NCBI GenBank assembly: GCA_025449435.1
Contig: JANWJO010000064.1
Span: 1 to 10,689 of the forward strand
Direction of reading: 5' to 3'
DNA: 10,689 nt
Origin: Chloroflexota bacterium
GTDB lineage: Bacteria > Chloroflexota > UBA4733
Below the pieces are notes generated by a model that saw only the letters and a list, made by a program, of their open reading frames with translations, was not told where the DNA came from and searched no databases. Positions 1 through 6,769 of the stretch are shown piece by piece. The position numbers were made by a program, and so were the translations under genes. The number at the start of each line of letters is the position of its first letter. Within the stretch, counting starts at the first letter, position 1.

Positions 1-46
1 CGCCCGTTTCACCCCCAAAGCGAATGACGAAGTCGCGTCTCTCCAC
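1..46 (-). CDS. Start of a probable 2-oxoacid:acceptor oxidoreductase alpha subunit (cut by window edge)
   Basis: Only the first 15 codons are visible, read leftwards from a GTG at 46: M-E-R-R-D-F-V-I-R-F-G-G-E-T-G. A good Shine-Dalgarno (AAAGGAA on the minus strand, about 7 nt before the GTG) supports the start. The F-V-I-R-x-G-G-E-x-G pattern is typical of the N-terminal strand and glycine loop of the gamma-type domain that begins the alpha subunits of 2-oxoglutarate or 2-oxoacid:ferredoxin oxidoreductases (KorA type), which oxidise 2-oxoacids to acyl-CoA and reduce ferredoxin in the cytosol. The identification rests on a very short stretch and is tentative. The gene diverges from the nucleoside hydrolase gene. 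Confidence 0.45.
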   Translation of the reverse strand, partial: MERRDFVIRFGGETG

Positions 47-187
47 GAACCATTCCTTTCGACGCTGAGCCAGTAGGCCCACCCCAACGCTGACGCTGCG
101 CTGGCGCACACGGCGTCGTTGCTTGCCGTACCTGCCCACTCGGGCTGGCGAAGTGCAGTCGTGGTGCCCATACACCCCATAGTCGTT

Positions 188-211
188 TTCCAGTGTAGCA
201 CGATTCCAGTG
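188..211 (-). promoter_or_regulatory. Possible extended -10 promoter flanked by a direct repeat
   Basis: On the minus strand, TGC-TACACT (TACACT at 192-197) resembles an extended -10 element for the leftward gene. It sits within two copies of CACTGGAA (forward TTCCAGTG at 188-195 and 204-211, 16 bp apart). I see no convincing -35. The repeat could be a regulator site. The leader to the GTG at 46 would be about 140 nt. Weak call. Confidence 0.25.
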
Positions 212-232
212 CCCTACTGATGACTAATAAGC

Positions 233-261
233 TTGCTCCGTCAACCACCCGGAAGTACGAT
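233..261 (+). promoter_or_regulatory. Candidate promoter for the nucleoside hydrolase operon
   Basis: TTGCTC (233-238) and TACGAT (256-261) are separated by exactly 17 nt, giving a sigma-70-like arrangement with start near 268 and a leader of about 44 nt. The -35 matches consensus only in TTG, so this is tentative. The rest of 47-311 shows no other gene I can support and is treated as a divergent intergenic region. Confidence 0.35.
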
Positions 262-311
262 GCACCAGCTACCCTAGGCGAGCGGCGACATGGCGTAGGA
301 GGAGGCTTCCG

Positions 312-1247
312 GTGGAACGCGTACCGATCATCTTGGACACGGACATCGGCGATGATGTGGACGACGTGTTTGCGCTGCTGCTCGCCATCAAAGAGCCGGC
401 TGTGGACCTCCTCGGCGTAACGACTGTGTTCGGCGACGTTGCCCAGCGGTCACGTATCGCGCGTAAGCTGCTCGGCTTGGCCGGAATGCCGGATCTGCCG
501 GTGCACACCGGTTGCGGAATCACGCTCGACGGACGGAACCCTTCAGGTTACATGGCTTCCGGCGAAGGCTTTGCCCCTGCGCGGGCGGATACCGCTCCCG
601 AGCAAGAAACCGCAATTGCCTTCCTCATTGATCGCATCCTGACGGCCCCGGAGCCGATCACTGTCGTTGCAGTGGGTCCGCTCACCAACATCGCCACCGC
701 GCTGCGCCAGGAGCCCAAGCTCGCGCACAAGATGAAGGCGCTGGTGATAATGGGCGGCCGCCTGGGAGTAGACGATCATCTGGGGGAGCACAATGTCAAT
801 AGTGACGTCACCGCCAGTCGGGAGGTCTTTGCCAGCGGCGCCAATATCGTGCTCGGCACCTATGAAGTGACGCGCCGGGCACGACTTGGCCATACTCACC
901 TCAACCGTCTCGCGTTGGGCGACCCAGCGTGCGCCGCCGCTGCCGCGATGCTGCAACGGTACCTTCAACAGATGCAGCGGGCATCGACGTCGATGTATGA
1001 TCCACTCACGCTCACTGCTGCTTTTTCGACGGCCCACCTTACGGTTAAGCCAGCCCGGCTGATGGGTGCTTTTGAGCCAGCCATTGCGCGGCTCGTGACA
1101 GCGCCCAACAACGAAGTAGCGTCATTCCCGGTGGAGGTGTCTGTCGATTGCCGGCCTCAAGAGTTCGTGGAATACCTCCTTGCCACGATTACCGAGGAGG
1201 AGAAGAACAAGCCTGACCCATCCAAGCGACCCACGATGCTGGCCTAA
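312..1247 (+). CDS. Nucleoside hydrolase family protein (inosine-uridine preferring type, divergent subgroup)
   Basis: This 311-residue protein has the length of the nucleoside hydrolase family, whose members are calcium-dependent and cleave the N-glycosidic bond of ribonucleosides to free base and ribose. The N-terminal metal motif is DTDIGDDVDD (residues 9-18), two residues longer than the classical DTDxGxDD. Other family marks are GPLTN (122-126), the MGG turn (147-149) and ExNxxxD (159-165). Classical enzymes have His-Asp near the C-terminal active site; here it is Tyr229-Asp230. The classical GN after strand two is GD (41-42). These changes point to a divergent subgroup, so the substrate is uncertain. 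The GTG start at 312 is supported by AGGAGGAGG (297-305), 6 nt upstream. The cupin gene follows after 19 nt, so the two are probably cotranscribed. No signal peptide is seen, so it is probably cytosolic. Confidence 0.88.
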   Translation: MERVPIILDTDIGDDVDDVFALLLAIKEPAVDLLGVTTVFGDVAQRSRIARKLLGLAGMPDLPVHTGCGITLDGRNPSGYMASGEGFAPARADTAPEQETAIAFLIDRILTAPEPITVVAVGPLTNIATALRQEPKLAHKMKALVIMGGRLGVDDHLGEHNVNSDVTASREVFASGANIVLGTYEVTRRARLGHTHLNRLALGDPACAAAAAMLQRYLQQMQRASTSMYDPLTLTAAFSTAHLTVKPARLMGAFEPAIARLVTAPNNEVASFPVEVSVDCRPQEFVEYLLATITEEEKNKPDPSKRPTMLA

Positions 1248-1266
1248 CTTAGGGAAGGAATGAGCC

Positions 1267-1920
1267 ATGGACATGACGCCAGTTCTACGTTCCACCAACT
1301 TCGGTGAGTATTATGTCGAATCTGAGCACCTGCGCCTGTTCGTCGAGGCTGCCGAGCACATTCGCCGTTCGGTGTCTGACCCGCGCGTGGCAGTGAACCA
1401 GATTTCCCCACACTTGAAAACACTCCTCCAGCAACAAGACTGGTGTCCCCAGCGATTTACTGCGCCGGCACCCGGCAGCGGCATGGGCAGCGGTATCGGG
1501 ACCTGGCTGCTGTACCGGGCCCACGACGGTGGGTTAGCTTTTTCTTCACTGGTGGTGCCGTCTGGAGCTGAGACGCCTGTCCACGATCACCTGGCTTGGG
1601 GGTTGGTTGGGCTGTATCGCGGCGCGCAGCAGGAAGCTGTCTACCAGCAAGGCGAGCCGGGCCCGGACAGTTCGGCAGTGACGTTAACGCTCAAAGAGCG
1701 TCGAACATTGCACCCTGGTGAATTGTACGAACTCTTTCCGGAATGTGACATCCACAGTGTGAAAACCATATCGACCGAAACGTCGGTGTCGCTTCATCTG
1801 CTTGGCAACGACAACGGGTGCATCTGGCGGCACCGCTTTGACCCGGAACACCATTCAGCCGAGCCATTCAGGTCGGGTTACCTTAACGTGAGGTGCAAGG
1901 AAGGCGAGCGGGGCACGTAG
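1267..1920 (+). CDS. Cysteine dioxygenase-like cupin (thiol dioxygenase superfamily)
   Basis: This 217-residue protein resembles the cysteine/3-mercaptopropionate dioxygenase group of cupins, non-heme iron enzymes that oxidise a thiol to a sulfinate with O2. The expected three-His metal site is present: HDH (His106, His108) followed by W-G-L-x-G-L-Y-R-G, and His163 in D-I-H-S-V. Arg84 lies about where cysteine dioxygenase has its carboxylate-binding Arg60. The Ser-x-His-x-Tyr triad of the family reads S175-L-H177-L-L179, so the Tyr is replaced by Leu. The Cys that crosslinks to this Tyr in mammalian enzymes is also absent, as in most bacterial homologues. The ATG at 1267 has AGGGAAGGA (1251-1259) 7 nt upstream. 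It lies 19 nt behind the nucleoside hydrolase gene. The fold and metal site are well supported, but thiol dioxygenase activity and substrate are not established. Confidence 0.8.
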   Translation: MDMTPVLRSTNFGEYYVESEHLRLFVEAAEHIRRSVSDPRVAVNQISPHLKTLLQQQDWCPQRFTAPAPGSGMGSGIGTWLLYRAHDGGLAFSSLVVPSGAETPVHDHLAWGLVGLYRGAQQEAVYQQGEPGPDSSAVTLTLKERRTLHPGELYELFPECDIHSVKTISTETSVSLHLLGNDNGCIWRHRFDPEHHSAEPFRSGYLNVRCKEGERGT

Positions 1921-1934
1921 ACTGACAACCCCCT

Positions 1935-1962
1935 CCCCCTTAATGTCGCTCCTGGCAGGGGG
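1935..1962. terminator. Weak C/G-rich hairpin between convergent genes
   Basis: CCCCCT (1935-1940) can pair with AGGGGG (1957-1962) around a 16-nt loop. It lies between the convergent ends of the cupin gene (stop at 1920) and the minus-strand gene (stop at 1976), where a shared terminator would be expected. The long loop and absence of a T-tract make it a weak candidate. Confidence 0.25.
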
Positions 1963-1975
1963 TGAGGTCCGTTGC

Positions 1976-2296
1976 CTACCGTGCTGGCCTGGGTGCCTTG
2001 AGTTGGATGCGGGGCGGCCCGACGAACTCTGGATGAGCCTCATACAACAGGTCATCTGGCAGCACGCTTACCTCCCGTGTATAAAGGCCGTTGAGCTTGA
2101 GGAGAGCTACCTGACTGGCGATTGCGAGATCAGCGCAATGGATGAGCCCACGCATGAGGTCCGGCTGCGGCAGATGGAGTTGAACGAGTGCTTGAATGTC
2201 GAGCTGCAAGTGTCTCCCTGTTGCCATGTAGTACAAGTCGATCGACGTGTCGCCGTCAACACCTCGCTTGCGGATGTACGAATGCACAGTGGCCAT
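1976..2296 (-). CDS. Hypothetical protein of 106 residues, divergent from marR
   Basis: I do not recognise this protein. It is read leftwards from an ATG at 2296; a GTG immediately before it at 2299 is an alternative start. The composition looks like a real soluble protein: an N-terminal M-A-T-V-H-S-Y-I-R-K segment, a likely amphipathic middle (about residues 30-70, rich in Leu, Gln, Ile and Ala), a single Cys54, and a Pro-rich basic end (about 92-106). No membrane segment or metal motif is evident. The opposite strand is also open but encodes a Cys/His/Ser-rich product without sensible structure, so I prefer this strand. It has a plausible promoter (TTGTCA, 18 nt, TAGCGT on the minus strand). 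The Shine-Dalgarno is poor. Its position divergent to marR suggests shared control, but no function can be assigned. Confidence 0.55.
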   Translation of the reverse strand: MATVHSYIRKRGVDGDTSIDLYYMATGRHLQLDIQALVQLHLPQPDLMRGLIHCADLAIASQVALLKLNGLYTREVSVLPDDLLYEAHPEFVGPPRIQLKAPRPAR

Positions 2297-2333
2297 CACG
2301 ATGCCCCATCTCGGGTTCCTAAACGGTCCATCT

Positions 2334-2369
2334 TGCTAGACGCTAGCATGGTCGTACCCAGGCTGACAA
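2334..2369 (-). promoter_or_regulatory. Candidate promoter with overlapping inverted repeat for the hypothetical gene
   Basis: On the minus strand, TTGTCA (forward 2364-2369) and TAGCGT (forward 2340-2345) are separated by 18 nt. The -10 lies inside a perfect inverted repeat, TGCTAG-acg-CTAGCA (2334-2348), which could be an operator. The predicted start is about 36 nt before the ATG at 2296. Confidence 0.4.
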
Positions 2370-2407
2370 CGAGCCCGTCACCCTGCAAGGTCGGCCAGAA
2401 TGGCCAT

Positions 2408-2436
2408 TTGACGTCAAGTCACGGGACTTGTAGCGT
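2408..2436 (+). promoter_or_regulatory. Candidate promoter of the marR-ABC operon
   Basis: TTGACG (2408-2413) and TAGCGT (2431-2436) are separated by 17 nt. The -35 is part of a perfect 10-bp palindrome, TTGACGTCAA (2408-2417). The predicted start lies near 2443, about 55 nt before the marR ATG. Its layout fits autoregulation by the MarR protein, which is common in the family but is inferred here. Confidence 0.45.
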
Positions 2437-2462
2437 ATATGCCTTGCTGTTAGACTGTGGCG

Positions 2463-2487
2463 AACACTTAGCCGTCAACGAAGTGTT
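2463..2487. repeat. Inverted repeat just before the marR ribosome binding site
   Basis: AACACTT (2463-2469) and AAGTGTT (2481-2487) are perfect 7-bp inverted arms separated by 11 nt. The right arm ends 1 nt before the marR Shine-Dalgarno GGAGG (2489-2493). It could be a MarR operator downstream of the transcription start, or an RNA stem that affects translation. Function is inferred only from symmetry and position. Confidence 0.45.
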
Positions 2488-2498
2488 TGGAGGCACCG

Positions 2499-3005
2499 AT
2501 GAGTCCAGTCGATGATGCTCGCGCCGTCGCCGCAAGCCTCTTGCTCCGCATAAGTCGCGAGTTACGTGATCCCCAGGAAGAGCGCTGGCTCGCACTCGAT
2601 ATTTCCATGGCGCAATTCAAGGTGCTGTTCATCCTTTTCCATCATGGGCCGTCCACCGTTGGTGCGCTTGCTCAGGTATTGAACGTCAAACTGCCGACCG
2701 TTTCGGCCACACTGGAACGGCTCGTCAAGAGTGGGTATGTCCAGCGAGAAGAGTCACCGGACGATCGACGCTTGGTCATTAACCGGCTGACGGCCGAAGG
2801 CACTTTGCTGGTTAACCAACTGCGCGCCGAGCGGCGGCTACGGGTGGACCAGGCGTTGGGACGGTTGAACGAAGGCGATGTGCAGGCACTCACTACGAGC
2901 CTGCAGACGCTCGCCCGCGCTATGGGCATCGCTCGGGCACCGAGTGACAGTACCACCGGTACGCGTGAGACAACACCGCGCACCGCGCTTCCGGTGGCTC
3001 GGTGA
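2499..3005 (+). CDS. MarR-family transcriptional regulator
   Basis: This 168-residue protein is a typical MarR winged helix-turn-helix regulator, a dimer that usually represses its own operon until it binds a small ligand. The N-terminal dimerisation helix covers about residues 3-30. The DNA-binding part follows: M-A-Q-F-K-V-L-F-I-L (37-46), recognition region L-P-T-V-S-A-T-L-E-R-L (65-75), and the wing with the hallmark D-D-R-R (88-91) and L-T-A-E-G (97-101). A C-terminal helix and a Thr/Pro-rich tail of about 20 residues complete it. The ATG at 2499 is chosen because GGAGG (2489-2493) lies 5 nt upstream; an in-frame TTG at 2487 would put this site inside the gene. Its stop overlaps the GTG of the first ABC gene (GTGA, 3002-3005), indicating translational coupling and a role in controlling the exporter. 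Confidence 0.93.
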   Translation: MSPVDDARAVAASLLLRISRELRDPQEERWLALDISMAQFKVLFILFHHGPSTVGALAQVLNVKLPTVSATLERLVKSGYVQREESPDDRRLVINRLTAEGTLLVNQLRAERRLRVDQALGRLNEGDVQALTTSLQTLARAMGIARAPSDSTTGTRETTPRTALPVAR

Positions 3006-4867
3006 AGACCACAGTCCGGCTCATCTCCTTTCTCGGGCCATACTGGTACGCGTCGGTCGTGGACCTCTGCATGATTTTCGTCTTGTCTTTTTCGCGACTG
3101 GCGCCAGCCTGGTTTACCCGATCAATCATAGATACCGCGATCCCGCATCACGACGGCCGGTTTGCAGTTGTCCTGGTCGTGGGGATGCTTACGGTTGCCC
3201 TGTTGACCAATGCGGTCACTTCGTTCGAAGGTTACCTCGAACAGTGGATTGGCCAGCACGTGGTGTATGACGTGCGCAATAAGCTGTACGCGCACCTGCA
3301 ATCGCAGTCGATGAGCTTCTTCGACACCAACGATACCGGCCAGCTCATGTCACGGGTGACCAACGACGTGGCGACGATTCAGCAGTTTTTGGGCACCGGC
3401 TTGGCGCGGTTACTGAACGTGTTCATCTCGATCATCACCAACTTTGCCATCATGCTGTTCCTGGATGTACACCTGACGCTGGTGGCACTAGCAGTGCTCC
3501 CGCTCATTGTCTTCTATCAAAAACGCATGAACATGTTGCGCTCCCGCTGGCGCTTGTTGCAGCAAACGATGGCGAATGTGAATACCGTTATCCAGGAGAC
3601 TACGTCGGCGATAAAGCTTATCAAATCCTATGGTCGCGAAGCGTACGAGTCGCAGCGGTTCAACAAAGCCAACTGGGAAATGCGCCAGGTACGCCTAAAT
3701 ACGTCGATCGCCACCGGATTCATCTTCCCCGGCCAGGATTTCGCAGCCTCGGTCAGCCAGGCGCTCATCTTGACCGTTGGAGCGGCAGCCGTCATTCAGC
3801 ACAATATGACGCTCGGGAGTCTCGTGGCGTTCCAAGTGTACGCCGCAGCCATGTGGACCCCCGTCCGCCAGATTGGATTCCTGAACCAAATGGCCTCACA
3901 AGCCAGCGCTGCCGGCGAGCGGGTGTTCATCATCCTTGATACGCCGTTCGACGTGGTTGAGCGTGCTGCCGCCATCGTGCTGCCGGCGATCAAGGGCCTG
4001 CTGAGGTTTGAGAACGTTGGCTTCGCTTATCGTGACAATCCGCCGCTGCTGCACAACATCACCCTGGAAGCACAACCGGGACAAACCATCGCCTTAGTAG
4101 GGCCCTCCGGGTCTGGCAAGAGCACTCTCATTAACCTGATCCCACGCTTCTACGATGCCACGTCTGGGCGGGTGCTCATCGATGGCATCGATGTGCGTGA
4201 CGTCAAGCTCGACTCCCTGCGGTCGCAGATTGGCATGGTGCTGCAGGAGACCTTTCTGTTCAACTTGTCCATCCGCGACAACATTTCCTATGGGCGGGCT
4301 GACGTGCCCCTGGAGGAGATCATCGACGCCGCCAAGGCTGCGAACGCGCACGAGTTCATTTCCGAGCTGCCCAACGGCTACGACACCCTGGTGGGTGAAC
4401 GCGGGGCGCGGCTCTCCGGCGGCCAGCGCCAGCGGCTGGCTATCGCCCGAGCAATTGTGGTCGACCCGCGTATACTCATCTTGGACGAAGCGACGTCGGC
4501 TGTGGACACACGCACCGACTTCCTCATCAATCAAGCGCTCCAATTGATCATGCAAAACCGCACGACCGTCGTGATCGCTCACCGTCTGTCTACGGTGCTG
4601 CGCGCCGACACGATCATGGTGATGGATAAGGGAAAGATCGTTGCGAGCGGCACTCATGCCGAACTCCTGGCGTCGAGCGAGGCCTATCAACACCTTTACG
4701 AGTTGCAATTCAAGGCCAATCGAGATGTGCGCGGGGAAAGCCCCGAAGCCAGCGATGGTGCCGTCCGAGCGGATGCAGCCGCCACCGGCACACCGGCGAA
4801 CGCGACGCCAGGACGAGACAGGCAATTGGCAGCCGCTGGCCGGCCTGGCCCCGGCGGAGGGGAGTAG
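3002..4867 (+). CDS. ABC exporter half-transporter, first subunit (membrane domain fused to ATPase)
   Basis: This 621-residue protein has the usual exporter layout: an N-terminal six-helix membrane domain (about residues 8-300) and a C-terminal ATPase domain (about 334-570). The ATPase has an A-loop Tyr343, Walker A GPSGSGKST (367-375), Q-loop Gln415, an intact signature LSGGQ (471-475), Walker B ILILDE (491-496, with catalytic Glu496), D-loop SAVD and H-loop His527. This matches multidrug or lipid exporters of the MsbA/BmrCD/LmrCD class, which expel substrates from the membrane using ATP. The last 50 residues are an Ala/Gly/Pro-rich, probably disordered tail. The GTG start overlaps the marR stop by 4 bp. 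The second half-transporter begins 5 nt after the stop, so the two probably form a heterodimer. The substrate cannot be read from sequence. Confidence 0.95.
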   Translation: MKTTVRLISFLGPYWYASVVDLCMIFVLSFSRLAPAWFTRSIIDTAIPHHDGRFAVVLVVGMLTVALLTNAVTSFEGYLEQWIGQHVVYDVRNKLYAHLQSQSMSFFDTNDTGQLMSRVTNDVATIQQFLGTGLARLLNVFISIITNFAIMLFLDVHLTLVALAVLPLIVFYQKRMNMLRSRWRLLQQTMANVNTVIQETTSAIKLIKSYGREAYESQRFNKANWEMRQVRLNTSIATGFIFPGQDFAASVSQALILTVGAAAVIQHNMTLGSLVAFQVYAAAMWTPVRQIGFLNQMASQASAAGERVFIILDTPFDVVERAAAIVLPAIKGLLRFENVGFAYRDNPPLLHNITLEAQPGQTIALVGPSGSGKSTLINLIPRFYDATSGRVLIDGIDVRDVKLDSLRSQIGMVLQETFLFNLSIRDNISYGRADVPLEEIIDAAKAANAHEFISELPNGYDTLVGERGARLSGGQRQRLAIARAIVVDPRILILDEATSAVDTRTDFLINQALQLIMQNRTTVVIAHRLSTVLRADTIMVMDKGKIVASGTHAELLASSEAYQHLYELQFKANRDVRGESPEASDGAVRADAAATGTPANATPGRDRQLAAAGRPGPGGGE

Positions 4868-4872
4868 CGCAC

Positions 4873-6678
4873 ATGCGTATGATGGGTCCGCAGGTACTCG
4901 CCGATCCAGTAAAACTGCAAATGCCCCTGACCATCCTGTTACGGCGCATGGGCGGGCTCATGGCCTCACAACGCAAGTTCCTGTTCATCGCCTGCTTCAC
5001 CGTGCTGTTTGCCTCGGCGATCAACATGGTGCCGCCGTTTGCCACTAAGTGGGTGGTCGATAACGCCATCGGCAAGAGTGATACCTCGAAGCTGTTTGTG
5101 GTTACGCTTGCCCTTATAGGGTTGCAAGCAGCACGCTATGGGCTGAACTACGCCAACCGTGTAACCATTGCCATAGCGATGCAACAGTTGGTCTATCGTG
5201 CAGCAAAAGACCTGTATGAACGTTTGCTGCAGCTTTCCTTGCGCTTCTACGAAAAGAACGGGTCTGGCGAGATTATATCCCGTGTAACCAACGACATTAA
5301 TGCCATACAGAACTCGATGCAGGGTGGCGTCATTCAGGCAACCATCGGCATGGTGAATATCCTTGCCTACGCTATCATTCTTGGCTTTCTGAACTGGAAG
5401 CTTGCCTTTCTGTGCTACTGTACAATCCCAGCATTAGTGGTAGCCAGCGTCATGACATCAAGCCTGCTACGCGTGCGCTTCCGCACGGTGCAAGAGCGCA
5501 TCGCCGGTGTCAACGCCGTGCTTTCGGAGAACATTAGTGGCGCTCGAGTGAGCCGTGCTTTCGCCCGTGAGAGTCAGCAAATCGATCGGTTTGAGCAACA
5601 GAACCGGCGTAACATGCAGGCGAACATGGACACGGCGACCGTGTCAGCGCTCGCCAGTCCAACCATTCAGATGATTAGCACCATCGGTACGGGATTTGTC
5701 CTGTGCTTCGGCGCGTTTTGGGTGTTCACTGGCGAACTCACGGTTGGCACGCTGGTGGCATTTGTGTCCTATCTGGCGGCCTTCTACCAGCCGATCAATG
5801 ACCTCATCACCGTCAACAACACGATACAGCAAGCGTTTGCGGGCGCCGAACGCGTCTTCCAGTTCATGGACGTGCAATCCGATACCGATGATCAGTCAAA
5901 CGCCACGTCGATGGATCGCTGCGCGGGTGACGTAGAGCTCGATAATGTGTGGTTCAACTATGAGACAGGTATAAACGTGCTTAAAGGCGTCTCGTTCCAT
6001 GCCAAACCTGGGCAGATGATCGCGTTGGTGGGACACACTGGCTCCGGCAAAACCACCATCGTGAACCTCATTCCACGCTTCTACGACGTTACCGATGGTG
6101 CGGTGAAGATCGATGGCCGCGACGTGCGTGGTGTATTGCTGGAATCTATCCGCCGGCACATCGCTGTTGTGTTACAGGAAACGTATTTGTTCAATTCCTC
6201 GATTATGGAGAACATCCGCTATGGCCGTCTCGAAGCAACCGACGATGAAGTGGTGGCGGCCGCCAAAGAAGCACACGCGCACGAGTTCATCATCGGTATG
6301 TCGAAGGGGTATGCCACCAGCCCCGGCGAAGGTGGCCAGCAACTGTCACGTGGTCAGCGCCAGCGCATCGCACTCGCCCGCGCCATCCTGGCTGATCCGC
6401 GCATCTTGATTTTGGACGAGGCCACGTCGGATGTGGACACCGAAACAGAAGTGCTGATTCAGGAAGCGCTGGATCGGGTGATGAAAGGGCGCACCGTCTT
6501 TGTGATCGCCCACCGCCTCTCGACCGTCCGCAACGCAGACTGTATCGTTGTCATGGACCATGGTCAGGTGGTGGAGCAAGGGACACACGATGAATTGCTG
6601 GCCCAGCCAGGCGCTTATCGCGCCCTCTACGACATGCAGTTTGCGGCTCAGGAAGCCTTGCTTGCTGCTGCAGGATAA
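4873..6678 (+). CDS. ABC exporter half-transporter, second subunit
   Basis: This 601-residue protein has the same layout as its upstream partner: a six-helix membrane domain (about residues 35-320) and an ATPase domain (about 353-590). Walker A is GHTGSGKTT (387-395), Q-loop Gln435, Walker B ILILDE (511-516, Glu516 present) and H-loop His547. Two sites deviate from the partner: the signature is LSRGQ (491-495) instead of LSGGQ, and the D-loop is SDVD (519-522). In a heterodimer this signature would face Walker A of the first subunit, so the two ATP sites are probably not equivalent, although both catalytic Glu residues remain. The ATG at 4873 has a GGAGGGGAG stretch (4856-4864) upstream, inside the end of the preceding gene. 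The compact spacing supports cotranslation and a heterodimeric exporter. Confidence 0.95.
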   Translation: MRMMGPQVLADPVKLQMPLTILLRRMGGLMASQRKFLFIACFTVLFASAINMVPPFATKWVVDNAIGKSDTSKLFVVTLALIGLQAARYGLNYANRVTIAIAMQQLVYRAAKDLYERLLQLSLRFYEKNGSGEIISRVTNDINAIQNSMQGGVIQATIGMVNILAYAIILGFLNWKLAFLCYCTIPALVVASVMTSSLLRVRFRTVQERIAGVNAVLSENISGARVSRAFARESQQIDRFEQQNRRNMQANMDTATVSALASPTIQMISTIGTGFVLCFGAFWVFTGELTVGTLVAFVSYLAAFYQPINDLITVNNTIQQAFAGAERVFQFMDVQSDTDDQSNATSMDRCAGDVELDNVWFNYETGINVLKGVSFHAKPGQMIALVGHTGSGKTTIVNLIPRFYDVTDGAVKIDGRDVRGVLLESIRRHIAVVLQETYLFNSSIMENIRYGRLEATDDEVVAAAKEAHAHEFIIGMSKGYATSPGEGGQQLSRGQRQRIALARAILADPRILILDEATSDVDTETEVLIQEALDRVMKGRTVFVIAHRLSTVRNADCIVVMDHGQVVEQGTHDELLAQPGAYRALYDMQFAAQEALLAAAG

Positions 6679-6769
6679 ACGTTCTTGCCGGCCATGGCAA
6701 TAACTCTGCCACACATCAAGTCAGCCGATGTAGCCAGCGGTGCAGTAGGTTTGTCTGAGGAGACCCTGA

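Noticed and set aside
9..248. Minus-strand reading frame of 79 codons at the left edge
   Set aside because: No recognisable product; a different frame on the same strand gives a typical oxidoreductase N-terminus with a good ribosome site at 46.
543..1037. Minus-strand reading frame of 164 codons within the nucleoside hydrolase gene
   Set aside because: It is antisense to conserved family motifs (GPLTN, MGG) and has no recognisable product.
2487..2498. Upstream TTG start for marR
   Set aside because: It would place the clear Shine-Dalgarno GGAGG inside the gene; the ATG at 2499 fits better.
1943..2515. Plus-strand reading frame of 190 codons over the hypothetical minus-strand gene and its control region
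   Set aside because: The product is rich in Cys, His and Ser without sensible structure, runs through the divergent promoter region and into marR, and lacks a good ribosome site. The minus-strand gene is the better choice.
4094..4825. Minus-strand reading frame of 243 codons within the first ABC gene
   Set aside because: It is antisense to the ATPase domain, whose motifs are all intact.
6685..6700. Hairpin TTGCC/GGCAA between the second ABC gene and the adaptor gene as a terminator
   Set aside because: Only 5 bp of stem and no T-tract follow, so it is unlikely to stop transcription.
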